A DNA stretch of 64,000 nucleotides from Streptomyces roseifaciens (GCF_001445655.1 NZ_LNBE01000003.1:848529-912528), one strand, 5' to 3'. Numbered from the stretch's first letter, positions 46,580 to 56,065 are shown. The notes: generated by a model from the letters alone, not told the origin. Program-made: numbers and translations.

Positions 46580-47826
46580 GCGCGCGGCCCCGCGGTCCGC
46601 CGGGCCGTCCCGCCGTCGAGCGGCGGCGGGACCGCCGCGGGCTCGGTGACCGGAGCGTACGCGGGCTGGCCCAGGCCGAGCAGCCGGTACATCAGCGTCC
46701 GCATGCGCCGGTTGAAGCGGCCCGGCTCGGAGGAGATCAGCGCGGCCACCTGCTCGTACTCCCGCTTCCGGTACTCCGCCGCCGCGTACTCCAGCTGGCC
46801 CTCCAGCGGGTGCAGCGGTGAGAGCGCGGGCGCGGTCCGGGCGAGCGCGGCCGCCGGGGACGACGGATGGACCTCGTCCTCCGGGAAGCGGGCCACGAGC
46901 ACCGGGACGCGGGGAGCCACCGTGGCGTAGGAGGTCAGCGAGCCGTGGTCGCCGATGACCGAGTCCGCCGCGACCAGCAGTGCCCGCCAGTCCGTCTCCG
47001 GCGGCACGAGCGCGAGCCCCCGCGCCCGGACGCCCGCCAGCCACGTGCGGATCTGCCGGCCGCCGTGCCCCGCCCACACGTTGGGGTGCACGAGCACGGC
47101 CACGCGGTAGCGGTCGGACGGCAGCTCGCCGATGAGCCGCGGCAGCAGCGCGTCGAACCGGCCGAAGGAGGAGGACGGCCCCCACGTGGTGGTGGTGACC
47201 ACCAGATGCTGCCGCGGGCCGACCCCCAGCGCCCGGCGGTAGGCGTCCCGCAGCGGCAGGCTGGAGACGATCCGGTCGTAGCACGGGTCCCCGACCACGG
47301 CGGCCGCCGGCACGGCCTCGGGGCACCAGCGCGCGAGTTCCGCCAGGTCGCGTTCGTGGGCGAGCGCGATGGCGGCGGGCACGACCCGGCCGCCCCGGGT
47401 CAGGTACTGCCGGCTGAGCATCCCCGTCGGCCGGCCGTCCGCCGGCGCGGGGCGCCCGCCGCGCAGCAGTTTGATGTGCCCGGCTCCGTGCGAGAGCCGC
47501 ACGAGCGGGCCGCGCACCTTCTCGATGCCGCGCGAACCCGCCGCCAGAGCCAGGTCGAAGCGGGTGCGCACCGCCTCCTGCCAGGGCAGCGCGGCCGCCC
47601 CCAGCTCGTGCAGGAAGCCGCCGGTCCCCTCCCCGAGCGCGTGCGGCGCGGCGGTGAAGACCAGCTGGATCCGCAGGTCCCCTTCCAGGAGCGAGAACAC
47701 GTCGCGCAGCCGCTGCCCGTAGGTGACCGTGTGCACCACGACCAGGACGCGCTTGCGGCCCGGCAGCGTCAGCCACCGGTCCTCGGGCGCCGGCAGCGGA
47801 CCCGGCCGCCCGTGAGTGTCAGACAT
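46576..47826 (-). CDS. TagB/CDP-glycerol-glycerophosphotransferase-like protein
   Basis: 416 aa. A GT-B-type fold is suggested by LVRLSHGAGHIKLLRGG (acceptor-side loop), VVGDPCYDRIVSSLPLRDAYRRALGV, LVVTTTTWGPSSSFG, VLVHPNVW and DSVIGDHGSLTSYA, the segment that contacts the nucleotide or phosphate in TagB/TagF enzymes. It could transfer glycerol-phosphate or a sugar to a wall polymer. There is no membrane helix. Start ATG 47826 fits GGGGAAG spacing; ATG 47841 is upstream. The exact donor is unknown. Confidence 0.55.
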   Translation of the reverse strand: MSDTHGRPGPLPAPEDRWLTLPGRKRVLVVVHTVTYGQRLRDVFSLLEGDLRIQLVFTAAPHALGEGTGGFLHELGAAALPWQEAVRTRFDLALAAGSRGIEKVRGPLVRLSHGAGHIKLLRGGRPAPADGRPTGMLSRQYLTRGGRVVPAAIALAHERDLAELARWCPEAVPAAAVVGDPCYDRIVSSLPLRDAYRRALGVGPRQHLVVTTTTWGPSSSFGRFDALLPRLIGELPSDRYRVAVLVHPNVWAGHGGRQIRTWLAGVRARGLALVPPETDWRALLVAADSVIGDHGSLTSYATVAPRVPVLVARFPEDEVHPSSPAAALARTAPALSPLHPLEGQLEYAAAEYRKREYEQVAALISSEPGRFNRRMRTLMYRLLGLGQPAYAPVTEPAAVPPPLDGGTARRTAGPRA

Positions 47827-48202
47827 GAGAGCTTCCCCCATGAATCCCGGCGCGGCCCCGCCCTCCCCGGCGGGCCCGCGCCTGTCGTCTTCCGGTGTTC
47901 TTCCGGTCTTCCTTCGGGCCGGGTCTGCCCGGGGGGTCTGGCGGAATGCTTGCAGCGACCTCGACGCTTCCTTGCCGGGGGCGCGGACCGGCCCGCGCCG
48001 GCGCCGCCGGGGCGCGGTCCGGTCCTCCGCGCGTGGTGAGGGCGAGTATCAACTCGTGGTTAAGTCCGTCACCCAGTCGAAACACCGGGCGGACTAGTGC
48101 TGGGGGTTCGAGGCGTGACAGGATGCTTCTCGCAGTCACCTCCGGCTTAACTGGCCGTGAGGTGACGTGGGGGAAGAACATCGGCCGGTGAGGACGGAGC
48201 GG
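47827..48202. other. 376-bp divergent region before the XRE cassette
   Basis: It lies between the TagB-like and XRE starts. The half near the XRE gene has lower G+C. It contains the inverted repeat listed separately. No coding frame with proper codon bias is present. Confidence 0.4.
48135..48166. promoter_or_regulatory. 8-bp dyad before the XRE gene
   Basis: GTCACCTC (48135-48142) and GAGGTGAC (48159-48166), a perfect inverted repeat with a 16-nt A/T-containing spacer, ending 36 bp before the chosen start. This is a likely operator for the XRE protein or its promoter-proximal element. Confidence 0.5.
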
Positions 48203-48685
48203 ATGGCAGTCGGGGGCGACAGGTCGGCAGGTGACGCGGGCAGCCCGCTCGCGGCGCGGCTCAACTACCTGTTCGCGAACATGCACCCGCCCGGCGCCCC
48301 GTACACCAACGGCCACGTCGCCGACGAGATCACCAACGGCGAGGAGTACGGCGAGGTCGGCCTCACCGAGCAGTATCTGTCGATGCTGCGCAACGGCCGC
48401 CGTGCCAACCCCAGCCCGGACGTGCTGCGTGCGCTGGCGAAGTTCTTCGCCGTGCCCGTCGGCTATCTGATGGGCGACCTCTCGGCCTCGCAGGCCGAGC
48501 GCGTGGAGGAGGAGGTCCGCTTCCTCGTCGCCATGCGGGACCAGCGGGTTCGGGCCATCGCCCTGCGCTCGGTGGGCCTGCCCCCGGAGGTGCAGGACAG
48601 CCTTACGACGATCATCTGCCAGTTCCGGCAGCAGATGAACCTTCCGTCCGACCCGCCCGACGCGGGTGGTGAGGAGCGCCCGTGA
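48203..48685 (+). CDS. XRE-family helix-turn-helix regulator
   Basis: 160 aa. The HTH domain (LAARLNYLFANM..; GLTEQYLSMLRNGRRANPSPDVLRALAKFFAVPVGYL) is of the long-insert type seen in actinobacterial ImmR-like pairs. A helical C-terminus follows. ATG 48203 has GGACGGAG upstream; GTG 48188 is possible. It overlaps the ImmA/IrrE gene (GTGA). In such pairs the metalloprotease cleaves or modulates the XRE repressor. Confidence 0.85.
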   Translation: MAVGGDRSAGDAGSPLAARLNYLFANMHPPGAPYTNGHVADEITNGEEYGEVGLTEQYLSMLRNGRRANPSPDVLRALAKFFAVPVGYLMGDLSASQAERVEEEVRFLVAMRDQRVRAIALRSVGLPPEVQDSLTTIICQFRQQMNLPSDPPDAGGEERP

Positions 48686-49359
48686 CCGTTACGGCGGATG
48701 ACCGGCTCTTCACTTACTGGCGGCGTACCGAGGACGAGGACGGTGCAGGCATGCGAGTGGGGCGCATACGGCGCCGGTGCAAGCAGCTCATCCAGGAGCT
48801 CGCGCTGCCCGCGTCCACCGACCTGCAGGGCCTGTGCGACATCGTCGCGCGCCGCGTCGGCCTGCCCATCCGCCTGGTCCCCATGAGCCTCGACGGCGTC
48901 GTCTCCGGCATGACCGCGACGACCGACGACGCCTACTGGGTCATCTACGAGCAGAAGACGTCCCCTTGGCACCAGGTCCACATCGTCCTGCACGAGATCG
49001 GCCACCTCCTCCTCGGCCACGACCAGGACCCGGCCGTCACCGAGGACGCCCTCAAGGTGTGGACCCCCTCGGTCGACGTGGCCACCGCCATGCGCCGCAT
49101 GGGCCTGACCATGGGCCTCGCCCGCCACCACTGCTACGACAACCTCACCGAGCGCGAGACGGAGATCCTCGGCACCCTCCTCATGGAGAAGGTCGTGCCC
49201 CCGCCGCCCGGTCAGGACGCCCGCCTGGAGGGCGCGGCCGCCGAGCTGGCCGCGTCCCTCGGGCCCGCCCTGCAGCACGTCCGCCGCGGGATCCGGGAGA
49301 ACGCCGGAGCCGGCGGGGACGCCGGGGCCGGCGGAGACGGTGGAGGCGGCCGTGTTTGA
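48682..49359 (+). CDS. ImmA/IrrE-family zinc metallopeptidase
   Basis: 225 aa with the HExxH zinc site (HEIGH, 104-108) in IVLHEIGHLLLGH. Family members (ImmA, IrrE) cleave partner XRE repressors after a signal. The C-terminal ~30 residues are Gly-rich low complexity. GTG start overlaps the XRE stop, and the 3' end overlaps the next gene by 8 bp, so the cassette is tightly coupled. Confidence 0.85.
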   Translation: MTVTADDRLFTYWRRTEDEDGAGMRVGRIRRRCKQLIQELALPASTDLQGLCDIVARRVGLPIRLVPMSLDGVVSGMTATTDDAYWVIYEQKTSPWHQVHIVLHEIGHLLLGHDQDPAVTEDALKVWTPSVDVATAMRRMGLTMGLARHHCYDNLTERETEILGTLLMEKVVPPPPGQDARLEGAAAELAASLGPALQHVRRGIRENAGAGGDAGAGGDGGGGRV

Positions 49360-50563
49360 CGTCCTCTACCTGACCTTCAGCGCCGTCGCCTGGGCCATCG
49401 TCGGCTACAAGGCCCGCGCCTGGTTCCGCGACCGCGGCAACGTCGACCTGGGCCTGACCGCCCTGATGACCTCCGGCGTCCCCGTCGTCTTCCTGTTCTC
49501 CGCGCCCAGCGTCTACCGCGCGTTCGACCGGCTGACCGGCGTGGCCAACCTGGCCATGGTCTTCCTGTACTCGGCCGTGGTGCTGTTCGCCTCGGGCGCC
49601 ACGGTGCTGCTCCTGCGCTGGACCAGCCGCGGCGACGCCCGGGCGCACGCCCGCGCGGCCGTGCGCTCCCGGATCGCCGTCGCCGTCGTGGCCGTCGCCT
49701 GGGCCACCGCCATCGTGTGCTTCGCCGTCGGCCGGCCCGACTCCGTGGAGCACCCGCGCGACTTCAGCACCGCCTACGCCCACGCGCCCGGCGTCGTCGC
49801 CTTCCTGGTGCTGTACCTGGCCATCTTCGGCACGAGCCTCGCCGGGCTCGGCGCGCTCTGCCCGCGCTACGCCACCCAGCTCGGCCCCTGCTGGCTCGCC
49901 AAGGGGCTGCGCACGCTCGCCGCGGGCTGCTGGCTCGGCCTGCTCTACTGCCTGTGCAAGCTCGTCGGCTTCGTGCTGACCTGGGCGGGCCACGACGTCT
50001 ACTGGCTGTCGAACGGCGTCGCCCCGATGAGCGCCTCGGTGGCCGCACTGCTGGTCCTCCTCGGCTTCTCGCTGCCCGCCGCAGGCCCCCGCGTCTCCGC
50101 CTGGCGCCGGCTGCACCGCCTGCAGCCGCTCTGGCAGGCCGTCACGGCCCACGCCCCCGAGGTCACCCTCACCGGGCACCGCCTGACGGGCCGCTGGCCC
50201 TTCGCGGACCTGGAGTGGCGGGCGAACCGGCAGATGGCGGAGATCCGCGACATCCAGCGCGGCATCCGCCGCCACGTCGAGCCCGCCGCCCTGGACATCG
50301 CCCGGAGCAAGGCGACCGGCGCCGCGCTCGACGAGCGCCGCCTCGCCGCGGTCGTCGAGGCCGCGGCCCTGCGCCGGGGCCTGCAGAACCAGATCACCGG
50401 GCACGTCCCCGCCCCGCACGCCGACAGCGTCGTCGTGACCGTCAGCGCCGATCCGGCGGAGGAACACGAACACCTGGCCCTCGTCGCCGACGTCTACCAC
50501 GACCCGATGGTCGACGCCGTCCTCGAGGAACTACGGGAGATGAGCGCGGCACGCCGTCCCTGA
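49352..50563 (+). CDS. MAB_1171c/DUF6545-type membrane protein
   Basis: 403 aa. Seven or so hydrophobic helices in the first ~240 residues, then a cytoplasmic domain rich in Arg/His (RANRQMAEIRDIQRGIRRH), as in the MAB_1171c family often called putative transporters. It regularly follows XRE-ImmA genes in actinobacteria, to my knowledge without assigned function. GTG 49352 has GGAGGCGG before it; GTG 49340 is the alternative. Confidence 0.75.
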   Translation: MFDVLYLTFSAVAWAIVGYKARAWFRDRGNVDLGLTALMTSGVPVVFLFSAPSVYRAFDRLTGVANLAMVFLYSAVVLFASGATVLLLRWTSRGDARAHARAAVRSRIAVAVVAVAWATAIVCFAVGRPDSVEHPRDFSTAYAHAPGVVAFLVLYLAIFGTSLAGLGALCPRYATQLGPCWLAKGLRTLAAGCWLGLLYCLCKLVGFVLTWAGHDVYWLSNGVAPMSASVAALLVLLGFSLPAAGPRVSAWRRLHRLQPLWQAVTAHAPEVTLTGHRLTGRWPFADLEWRANRQMAEIRDIQRGIRRHVEPAALDIARSKATGAALDERRLAAVVEAAALRRGLQNQITGHVPAPHADSVVVTVSADPAEEHEHLALVADVYHDPMVDAVLEELREMSAARRP

Positions 50564-50626
50564 CGGCGTGCGGCCCATGGACGAGGCGGCCCTGGACGGG
50601 GGTCAAGGCCGCCTGCGCCACAGGCC

Positions 50627-50661
50627 GGCGCCGGGTCCGTCACCACGACGGATCCGGCGCC
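50627..50661. terminator. Hairpin terminator after the MAB_1171c gene
   Basis: 15-bp stem (GGCGCCGGGTCCGTC at 50627-50641 against 50647-50661) with one G-U pair and a 5-nt loop, 64 bp past the stop. It separates the cassette from the P450 gene. Confidence 0.7.
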
Positions 50662-50788
50662 GCCCGTGCGCGTCACCTCCGGCGGGTTCGCCGTAAGGCT
50701 CCGGTGAGCCCCGTGGCGGGCCCCGGGATCCGCCCCCCGCCTCCGGTCCCCGAGCACCGGACGGCTTGATCTTCTAGAGTCGGGCGCC

Positions 50789-51991
50789 ATGCAGAACTCC
50801 ACCGCCTCCGGGCTCATGACCGACCCGTACGGCACTTACGCCAGGCTGCGCGAGGCCGGCCCGGTCCACCGCATCACCGGCCCCGACGGACGGCCCGCCT
50901 GGCTGGTGACCCGCTACGACGACGTCCGCCGGGCGCTCGCCGACCCGCGGCTGTCCCTGGACAAGGCCAACGCCGCACGCGACAACTACACAGGGTTCAG
51001 CCTGCCTTCGGCCCTGGACCGGAACCTCCTGAACATGGACCCCCCGGACCACACCCGGATCCGCCGCCTGGTCGTCAAGGCCTTCACCCCCGGCCGCGTG
51101 GACAAGCTCCGCGCACCGGTGCGCAGGATCGCCGACGAACTCCTCGACGCCGTCGAGGCCGACGGCCGTACGGACCTGCTGGCCTCCTACGCGGGCCCGC
51201 TGCCCATCACGGTCATCTGCGACCTGCTGGGCGTACCGCAGGAGCAGCGGGTGGACTTCCGGGCCTGGACCGACGCCATGCTCGTGCCCGACCCCACGCG
51301 GACCCACCTCATGAAGGAAGCCATCGGCAACATGATGCGCTTCTTCACCACTCTCATCGCGAGCAAGCGCGCCGCCCCCGGTGACGACCTGCTCTCCGAC
51401 CTCATCGCGGTCCGTGACGGCGATGCGGGGGACGGAACGGACGGTGCCGACCGGCTCTCCGAGGACGAGCTGAGCTCGCTCGCCTTCCTGATCCTCTTCG
51501 CGGGCTACGAGAACACCGTCCACCTGATCGCCAACTCCGTCCTGGCGCTGCTGGACCACCCGGCCTTGATGGACTCTTTGCGAGCGAATCCGGCCGGACT
51601 CGGAGCGGCCGTCGAGGAGTTCATGCGGTGGGACGGGCCCGCGGCTCTCGCGATCCGCAGGTTTCCGCTGGAGAACGTGGAGATCGGCGGGGTGACCGTG
51701 CCGGCCGGGGAGACCGTCCTGCTGTCCCTGGCGTCGGCCAATCGTGACCCTCATCACTTTTCCGAGCCGGATCGGCTGGATCTGAACCGTGATCGTTCCG
51801 GTCATCTCGCGCTGGGCCACGGGATCCATTACTGCCTCGGCGCCCCGCTGGCCAGGATGGAGACGGAAACTGCGCTGGCAGCGCTGCTGGAGCGGTTTCC
51901 CGGGCTCGCGCTCGACGGGGCGCGGGAGGACGTCGCCCGGCGGCCCTCGATACGTGCGAGTGGCCTGATTTCGCTCCCTGTTCGCTGGTAG
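50789..51991 (+). CDS. Cytochrome P450
   Basis: 400 aa. I-helix FAGYENT, K-helix EEFMR, and heme loop LGHGIHYCLG with Cys349. The N-terminal substrate region is close to that of the P450 at 1.4 kb. A possible -10 TAGAGT (50775-50780) lies 8 nt before the ATG and no ribosome-binding site is evident, so the message may be leaderless. In many Streptomyces a P450 follows an XRE-ImmA-MAB_1171c cassette, so a functional link is possible. Substrate unknown. Confidence 0.92.
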   Translation: MQNSTASGLMTDPYGTYARLREAGPVHRITGPDGRPAWLVTRYDDVRRALADPRLSLDKANAARDNYTGFSLPSALDRNLLNMDPPDHTRIRRLVVKAFTPGRVDKLRAPVRRIADELLDAVEADGRTDLLASYAGPLPITVICDLLGVPQEQRVDFRAWTDAMLVPDPTRTHLMKEAIGNMMRFFTTLIASKRAAPGDDLLSDLIAVRDGDAGDGTDGADRLSEDELSSLAFLILFAGYENTVHLIANSVLALLDHPALMDSLRANPAGLGAAVEEFMRWDGPAALAIRRFPLENVEIGGVTVPAGETVLLSLASANRDPHHFSEPDRLDLNRDRSGHLALGHGIHYCLGAPLARMETETALAALLERFPGLALDGAREDVARRPSIRASGLISLPVRW

Positions 51992-52054
51992 TCAGCAAAG
52001 CCGAACAGGTTTTTGGTGCATAACCCATCCTTGATGAGGTAGAACTGTCCTCGA

Positions 52055-52092
52055 GCCCGCCCGGTGTGCATCCCCCGTCGCACCGGGCGGGC
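52055..52092. terminator. Hairpin terminator after the P450
   Basis: Perfect 12-bp inverted repeat GCCCGCCCGGTG (52055-52066) / CACCGGGCGGGC (52081-52092) with a 14-nt loop, between the convergent P450 and Yip1-like genes. Confidence 0.8.
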
Positions 52093-52170
52093 CTTCGAAC
52101 CCTCGGGCCGGATTCTCCGGCGCGCCGGCCGCATCGGCCGTGGCAGCCTCAGCGGCCGGACCGGCTCGCG

Positions 52171-52200
52171 GTGGATCAGACCGTGGTGGATCAGACCGTG
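52171..52200. repeat. 15-bp tandem duplication at the Yip1-like stop
   Basis: GTGGATCAGACCGTG occurs twice in tandem over and just after the stop codon of the Yip1-like gene. It is probably a recent slippage; the stop codon lies in the second copy. Confidence 0.6.
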
Positions 52201-52808
52201 GTGGCAGGGAACTTCAGCAGGGCGACGGCCGCGAGCATCTGTATGCTCACCGCCGCCACCGCCTTGTGCGTGGGCAGGTGGTGCTGACCGCGGATCAGCA
52301 GGGCGGCGAAGGCGTAGCCGAAGGCCGAGGTGATCCAGGCGGCCGCCCGTACGGGGAAGGAGTCCCCGGGCAGGCACGCGTCCAGGGCCAGCCGCGGCAG
52401 GTCCGTCGCCCAGAACACCACCACGAACAGCGTGACCGTGGGGCCGAACTTGCCGTTGCCGCCGAGCCGGCGGGCGATGGCCTGGGTGGCGATACCCAGC
52501 AGCAGGCTGGCCAGGACGAGCACGACGTCGGCTATCGCCATGGCCTCCAGGGCCAGGGCGGGGCCCACCCGCCAGCCCTCCCAGAACGAGTCCTTGCCCA
52601 GCGTCCCCAGCGCTCCGCAGAGCAGGCACAGGAACGCCGCCGCCCCCCACACGCTCCGGTCCCGCGCCTCGTCCAGGATCTCGACCGGGCGGTACCACAG
52701 CCCGAAGAAGAGGCGGTGCCAGTACAGCCTGCGGCGGGGGGCGGCGGAGGCGTGCGGGGCGGGAGGTGAGTGAGGGGAGGCAGAAACAGGCATGGGTGCA
52801 AGTATCAC
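52191..52808 (-). CDS. Yip1-like integral membrane protein
   Basis: 205 aa with four to five hydrophobic helices (AAAFLCLLCGALGTLG; IADVVLVLASLLLGI; TLFVVVFWATDL; ITSAFGYAFAALLI; VSIQMLAAVALL), matching the Yip1-type four-to-five-TM family. Role in bacteria unknown. GTG 52808 overlaps the permease stop (GTGA); ATG 52793 is an alternative start. Probably co-transcribed with the permease. Confidence 0.65.
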   Translation of the reverse strand: MILAPMPVSASPHSPPAPHASAAPRRRLYWHRLFFGLWYRPVEILDEARDRSVWGAAAFLCLLCGALGTLGKDSFWEGWRVGPALALEAMAIADVVLVLASLLLGIATQAIARRLGGNGKFGPTVTLFVVVFWATDLPRLALDACLPGDSFPVRAAAWITSAFGYAFAALLIRGQHHLPTHKAVAAVSIQMLAAVALLKFPATTV

Positions 52809-54367
52809 CGCTCGGCGGGCACCCCGGTGTCCGGGTCGGCGTCCGGCGCCTCGCCCGACCTGGCGTCAGGAACCGCGCCCGCGGCGAGGTCGGGGGCTGT
52901 TCCGGGGGCCGTCCCGGCGGCGGCGTCCGGGTCGGCGCCGTGCAGGTACTCCTCGCTGATCTCCCGCGGCCCGAACGGCCACACCTTCTCGTAGCGCGAC
53001 CAGAGCACGAAGGCCACGCAACCGGCCCCGACCCAGGCCAGGGACCATTCGATGGGATGCCGGCCGGGGGAATTCCGGTCCGCGTAGCCGTAGATGACGA
53101 GCCAGCCCACCAGGGCCACCAGGCTCGGCAGCGGGTAGAGCCACATCCGGTACGGGCGCGGCAGGTCCGGCTGGCGGCGGCGCAGCACGGTCACGGCGAG
53201 GACCTGGGCGAGGGCCTGCACGATCACCATCACGGCGGTGAGCAGCTGGATCAGTGTGGCCAGGTCCGTGTGACGGCCGATCAGGAACCCTGCGCCCGTG
53301 ATGACTCCCATGGCGGCCAGGCCCAGCGCCGGGAAGCGGTGTCTGGGGTGCAGTCGTCCGAAGGGGCGGAAGAAGACCTTCTCCCGGGCGGCGTCGTAGG
53401 GCACCCGGGAGCCGCCGAGCAGCCCGGCGAGGACCGAGGCGACGGCCGTGACGAGGATGAGCACGGTGACGACCCGGGCGGGCCCCTTGCCCCAGGCCTC
53501 CTCCAGGACCGCCGAGGCGACGGACGAGGACGCCGTCGAGGCGGGGTCGAGCATCTGCTTCCAGTCGATGACGCCGAGCGTGCCGATCTGCAGGAGCAGG
53601 TAGATGGCCATGATGCCGAGGATGGAGAAGACGATGGCGCGCGGCAGGGTGCGCCCGGGGTTCTTGATCTCGGCGCCCATGTACGCGGCCGTGTTGTAGC
53701 CGAGGTAGTCGTAGATGCCGATGGTCAGGCCCGCCGCGAAGCCGATCCAGAAGTGGTCCGACGTCAGCTCGAAGGCGCCCGAGGGGTAGGTGAAGGCCCG
53801 GTCGGGGCTGAAGTGGGTGAAGGCGGCGAGGATCACCAGCACGACGGAGGCGATCATCACGCACCACAGCACGACCGTGATCCGTGCGATGTTCTCGACG
53901 CGCCGCCACAGCACCAGCACGATCAGCGCGATGACGGCCAGTCCGGTCACGTCGCCCTGCATCTGGCCCATGTCCGGCCACAGATAGCCCAGGTACTGCA
54001 CGAAGCCGATGACCCCGGTGGACATGCCCAGCGGGATGAAGAGCATCGCCGTCCACACGAACAGGAACGGCATCAGCTTCCCGGTGCGGTACTGGAAGGC
54101 CTGGCGCAGATAGACGTAGCTGCCGCCGGCGCCGGGCAGCGAGGCGCCGAGCTCGGCCCAGATCAGCCCGTCGGCCAGGGCCAGCACCGCGCCCGCGACG
54201 AAGCCGATGACGGCCTGCGGGCCGCCGAAGGCCGCGACCATGAGGGGGATGGTGACGAAGGGGCCGATGCCGCACATCTGGCTCATGTTGATGGCGGTGG
54301 CCTGGAACAGTCCGATGCGGCGCACGAAGCCGACGCGCTCGTCCGGCGGTGGATCCGTCTCTGCCAT
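52805..54367 (-). CDS. APC-family amino acid permease
   Basis: 520 aa, about 12 transmembrane helices. The APC start (RRIGLFQATAINMSQMCGIGPFVTIP) and the helix-1/6 type gly-rich loops (PGAGGSYVYLRQAF; GYNTAAYMGAEIKNPGR) match amino acid/polyamine secondary transporters. The C-terminal ~60 residues are Ala/Asp/Pro repeats outside the membrane core. Substrate not identifiable by eye. The 170-bp upstream gap is shared with the FAD monooxygenase promoter. Confidence 0.88.
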   Translation of the reverse strand: MAETDPPPDERVGFVRRIGLFQATAINMSQMCGIGPFVTIPLMVAAFGGPQAVIGFVAGAVLALADGLIWAELGASLPGAGGSYVYLRQAFQYRTGKLMPFLFVWTAMLFIPLGMSTGVIGFVQYLGYLWPDMGQMQGDVTGLAVIALIVLVLWRRVENIARITVVLWCVMIASVVLVILAAFTHFSPDRAFTYPSGAFELTSDHFWIGFAAGLTIGIYDYLGYNTAAYMGAEIKNPGRTLPRAIVFSILGIMAIYLLLQIGTLGVIDWKQMLDPASTASSSVASAVLEEAWGKGPARVVTVLILVTAVASVLAGLLGGSRVPYDAAREKVFFRPFGRLHPRHRFPALGLAAMGVITGAGFLIGRHTDLATLIQLLTAVMVIVQALAQVLAVTVLRRRQPDLPRPYRMWLYPLPSLVALVGWLVIYGYADRNSPGRHPIEWSLAWVGAGCVAFVLWSRYEKVWPFGPREISEEYLHGADPDAAAGTAPGTAPDLAAGAVPDARSGEAPDADPDTGVPAER

Positions 54368-54537
54368 TGAGGTCGGCCCTTTCTCGCGCCGGACGGGGTC
54401 CGGCTGACCTGATTGTCCGTCCAATGCACTGGTAGCACCGGCGTGTCGCAACCGTCCACCGTTCCGACACGCCGGTACTGCCGACCGGCCGACCGGGTAG
54501 GTTCCGTTCGCAACGGCAGTGACCGAAGGGGTGGGAG

Positions 54538-55776
54538 ATGTCGGCAGGGCGGATAGCGGTCGTGGGCGGGTCCATCGCGGGGTGCGCGGCGGCGCTCGCC
54601 GCGGCGCGGGCGGGCGCCGGCGAGGTCGTGGTGTACGAGCGGGCGGCCGGCGGGCTGCAGGACCGGGGCGTGGGCCTGGCCGTCCACGACCGGCGGTACG
54701 CGGAGCTGGAGGCGGCCGGATACCTGGACCCGGCCATTCCGTGGGTGCGGCTGACCTCGCGCCCCTGGATCGTCCGGGACGCGGGCAGCCGGGCCGGGCG
54801 GCGGGTGGGCGCACTGCCGTTCGGGTTCCGTTCGTACAACTGGGGGTCGCTCTGGAGCGAGCTGCGTGCGCGCGTGCCGTCCTCCGTCGCCTACGAGCGC
54901 GGCACCGCGGTCGAGCGGGTGGTGCCCGGGCCGGACGGCGCCGTCCTGCAGCTGGCCGGGGGCCGGGAGGAGCGCTTCGACCTCGTGGTCGGCGCCGACG
55001 GCTACCGCTCGGCCGTGCGGGCCGCAACGCGGGCCGCGACCGTGCCCCGTTACTCCGGATACGTGGCGTGGCGCGGCGCGCTCCCCGAGGCGGACCTGCC
55101 GGGGCCTGCGGAGGCGTGGGCGCGCGACGAGGCCGCCACCGTCGCCTTCCCGGGCGGCCACATGATCGTCTACCGCATCCCCGGCCCCGGCGGCACCGGC
55201 ACCAGCGCCAACTGGGTCTTCTACTGCGTTCCCGACGACCCCGCCCACACCTTGTCCCTGGAGGCCGCGGCCGGCCTCCCGCCGAGCCGCGTGCCCGACG
55301 GGCTGACGGCGCAGCACCGCGCCGTCGTGGACGCGCACTTCCCGCCGTACTGGCAGGAGCTCGTCCGGCGCACCCCGAAGGACGCCACCTACGTCCAACC
55401 CGTTCATGACCTGTGCGTGCCGCGCTACGGGGAGGGCCGGCTCGTGCTCGTGGGGGACGCGGCGGCGGTCGCCCGGCCGCATTCGGGCAGCGGGGCCGTC
55501 AAGGCGCTGCAGGACGCCACGGTGCTGGAGCACTGCCTGGCGTCGGCCGGGAGCTGGGCCGGGGCCGTGGCCGCGTACGACGCCGCGCGGGCGCCGGCCG
55601 GCCGCGCGATCGTCGATCTCGGCCGCAGACTGGGCCGGGCGCAGGTGCAGGCCACGCCCGCCTGGGCCGCGCTGGACCAGGGCGCGCTGGAGGACTGGTG
55701 GCGGCAGGCGGCCGACGGCGGGCGGGACTTCGGCGGGCGGTCGCTCGGGGAGCGGGGCGGGGAGCCGCGCCGGTAG
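54538..55776 (+). CDS. FAD-dependent aromatic-type monooxygenase
   Basis: 412 aa of the PHBH-like group. N-terminal Rossmann GxGxxG in VVGGSIAGCAAALAAA, the middle DLVVGADGYRSAVR, and the FAD-ribityl motif RLVLVGDAAAVARPHSGSGA with conserved Asp. It would use NAD(P)H and O2 to hydroxylate an organic substrate; similar proteins occur in catabolic and tailoring pathways. GGGGTGGGAG precedes the ATG. Confidence 0.88.
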   Translation: MSAGRIAVVGGSIAGCAAALAAARAGAGEVVVYERAAGGLQDRGVGLAVHDRRYAELEAAGYLDPAIPWVRLTSRPWIVRDAGSRAGRRVGALPFGFRSYNWGSLWSELRARVPSSVAYERGTAVERVVPGPDGAVLQLAGGREERFDLVVGADGYRSAVRAATRAATVPRYSGYVAWRGALPEADLPGPAEAWARDEAATVAFPGGHMIVYRIPGPGGTGTSANWVFYCVPDDPAHTLSLEAAAGLPPSRVPDGLTAQHRAVVDAHFPPYWQELVRRTPKDATYVQPVHDLCVPRYGEGRLVLVGDAAAVARPHSGSGAVKALQDATVLEHCLASAGSWAGAVAAYDAARAPAGRAIVDLGRRLGRAQVQATPAWAALDQGALEDWWRQAADGGRDFGGRSLGERGGEPRR

Positions 55777-55864
55777 CGGCGGCCGGAGCAGGAGGACGCC
55801 GCCGAGCGCCACCGTCGATTGCGAGAGGTTTGCAACTGCAGAACCTGTGCACAACCGCTAGGGT

Positions 55865-56065
55865 GGCCCGGCCGTGGTGTTCGGGAAGACCGGTGACGGG
55901 CCTTCGTGGTCCCAGTCCGGAGCGGCCCTCGCCACTGTGATCGGGGAGTGACCGTCCCGTTCCGCGCGCTCCCAGGGCGCGCGGAGCCACTGGCCGCAGC
56001 CGGCTGCCGGGAAGGCGGGGACGGGCGCGAACGGACCCGTAAGCCAGGAGACCGGCCACGGCATC
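55865..56065 (+). ncRNA. Cobalamin (B12) riboswitch upstream of the NiCoT transporter
   Basis: Core elements: GGGAAGACCGGTGACGGG (from 55883), GCCACTGTGA (55931-55940), GGGGAGTGACC, GGGAAGGCGGGG near 56010, and B12-box AGCCAGGAGACCGGCC (56042-56057). It ends about 45 bp before the transporter ATG. A TAGGGT at 55859-55864 may be the promoter -10. Low B12 would permit cobalt uptake. Confidence 0.92.

Noticed and set aside
48135..50563. Prophage or ICE immunity region
   Set aside because: The XRE/ImmA pair suggested it, but no integrase, excisionase, tRNA attachment site or phage gene is present.
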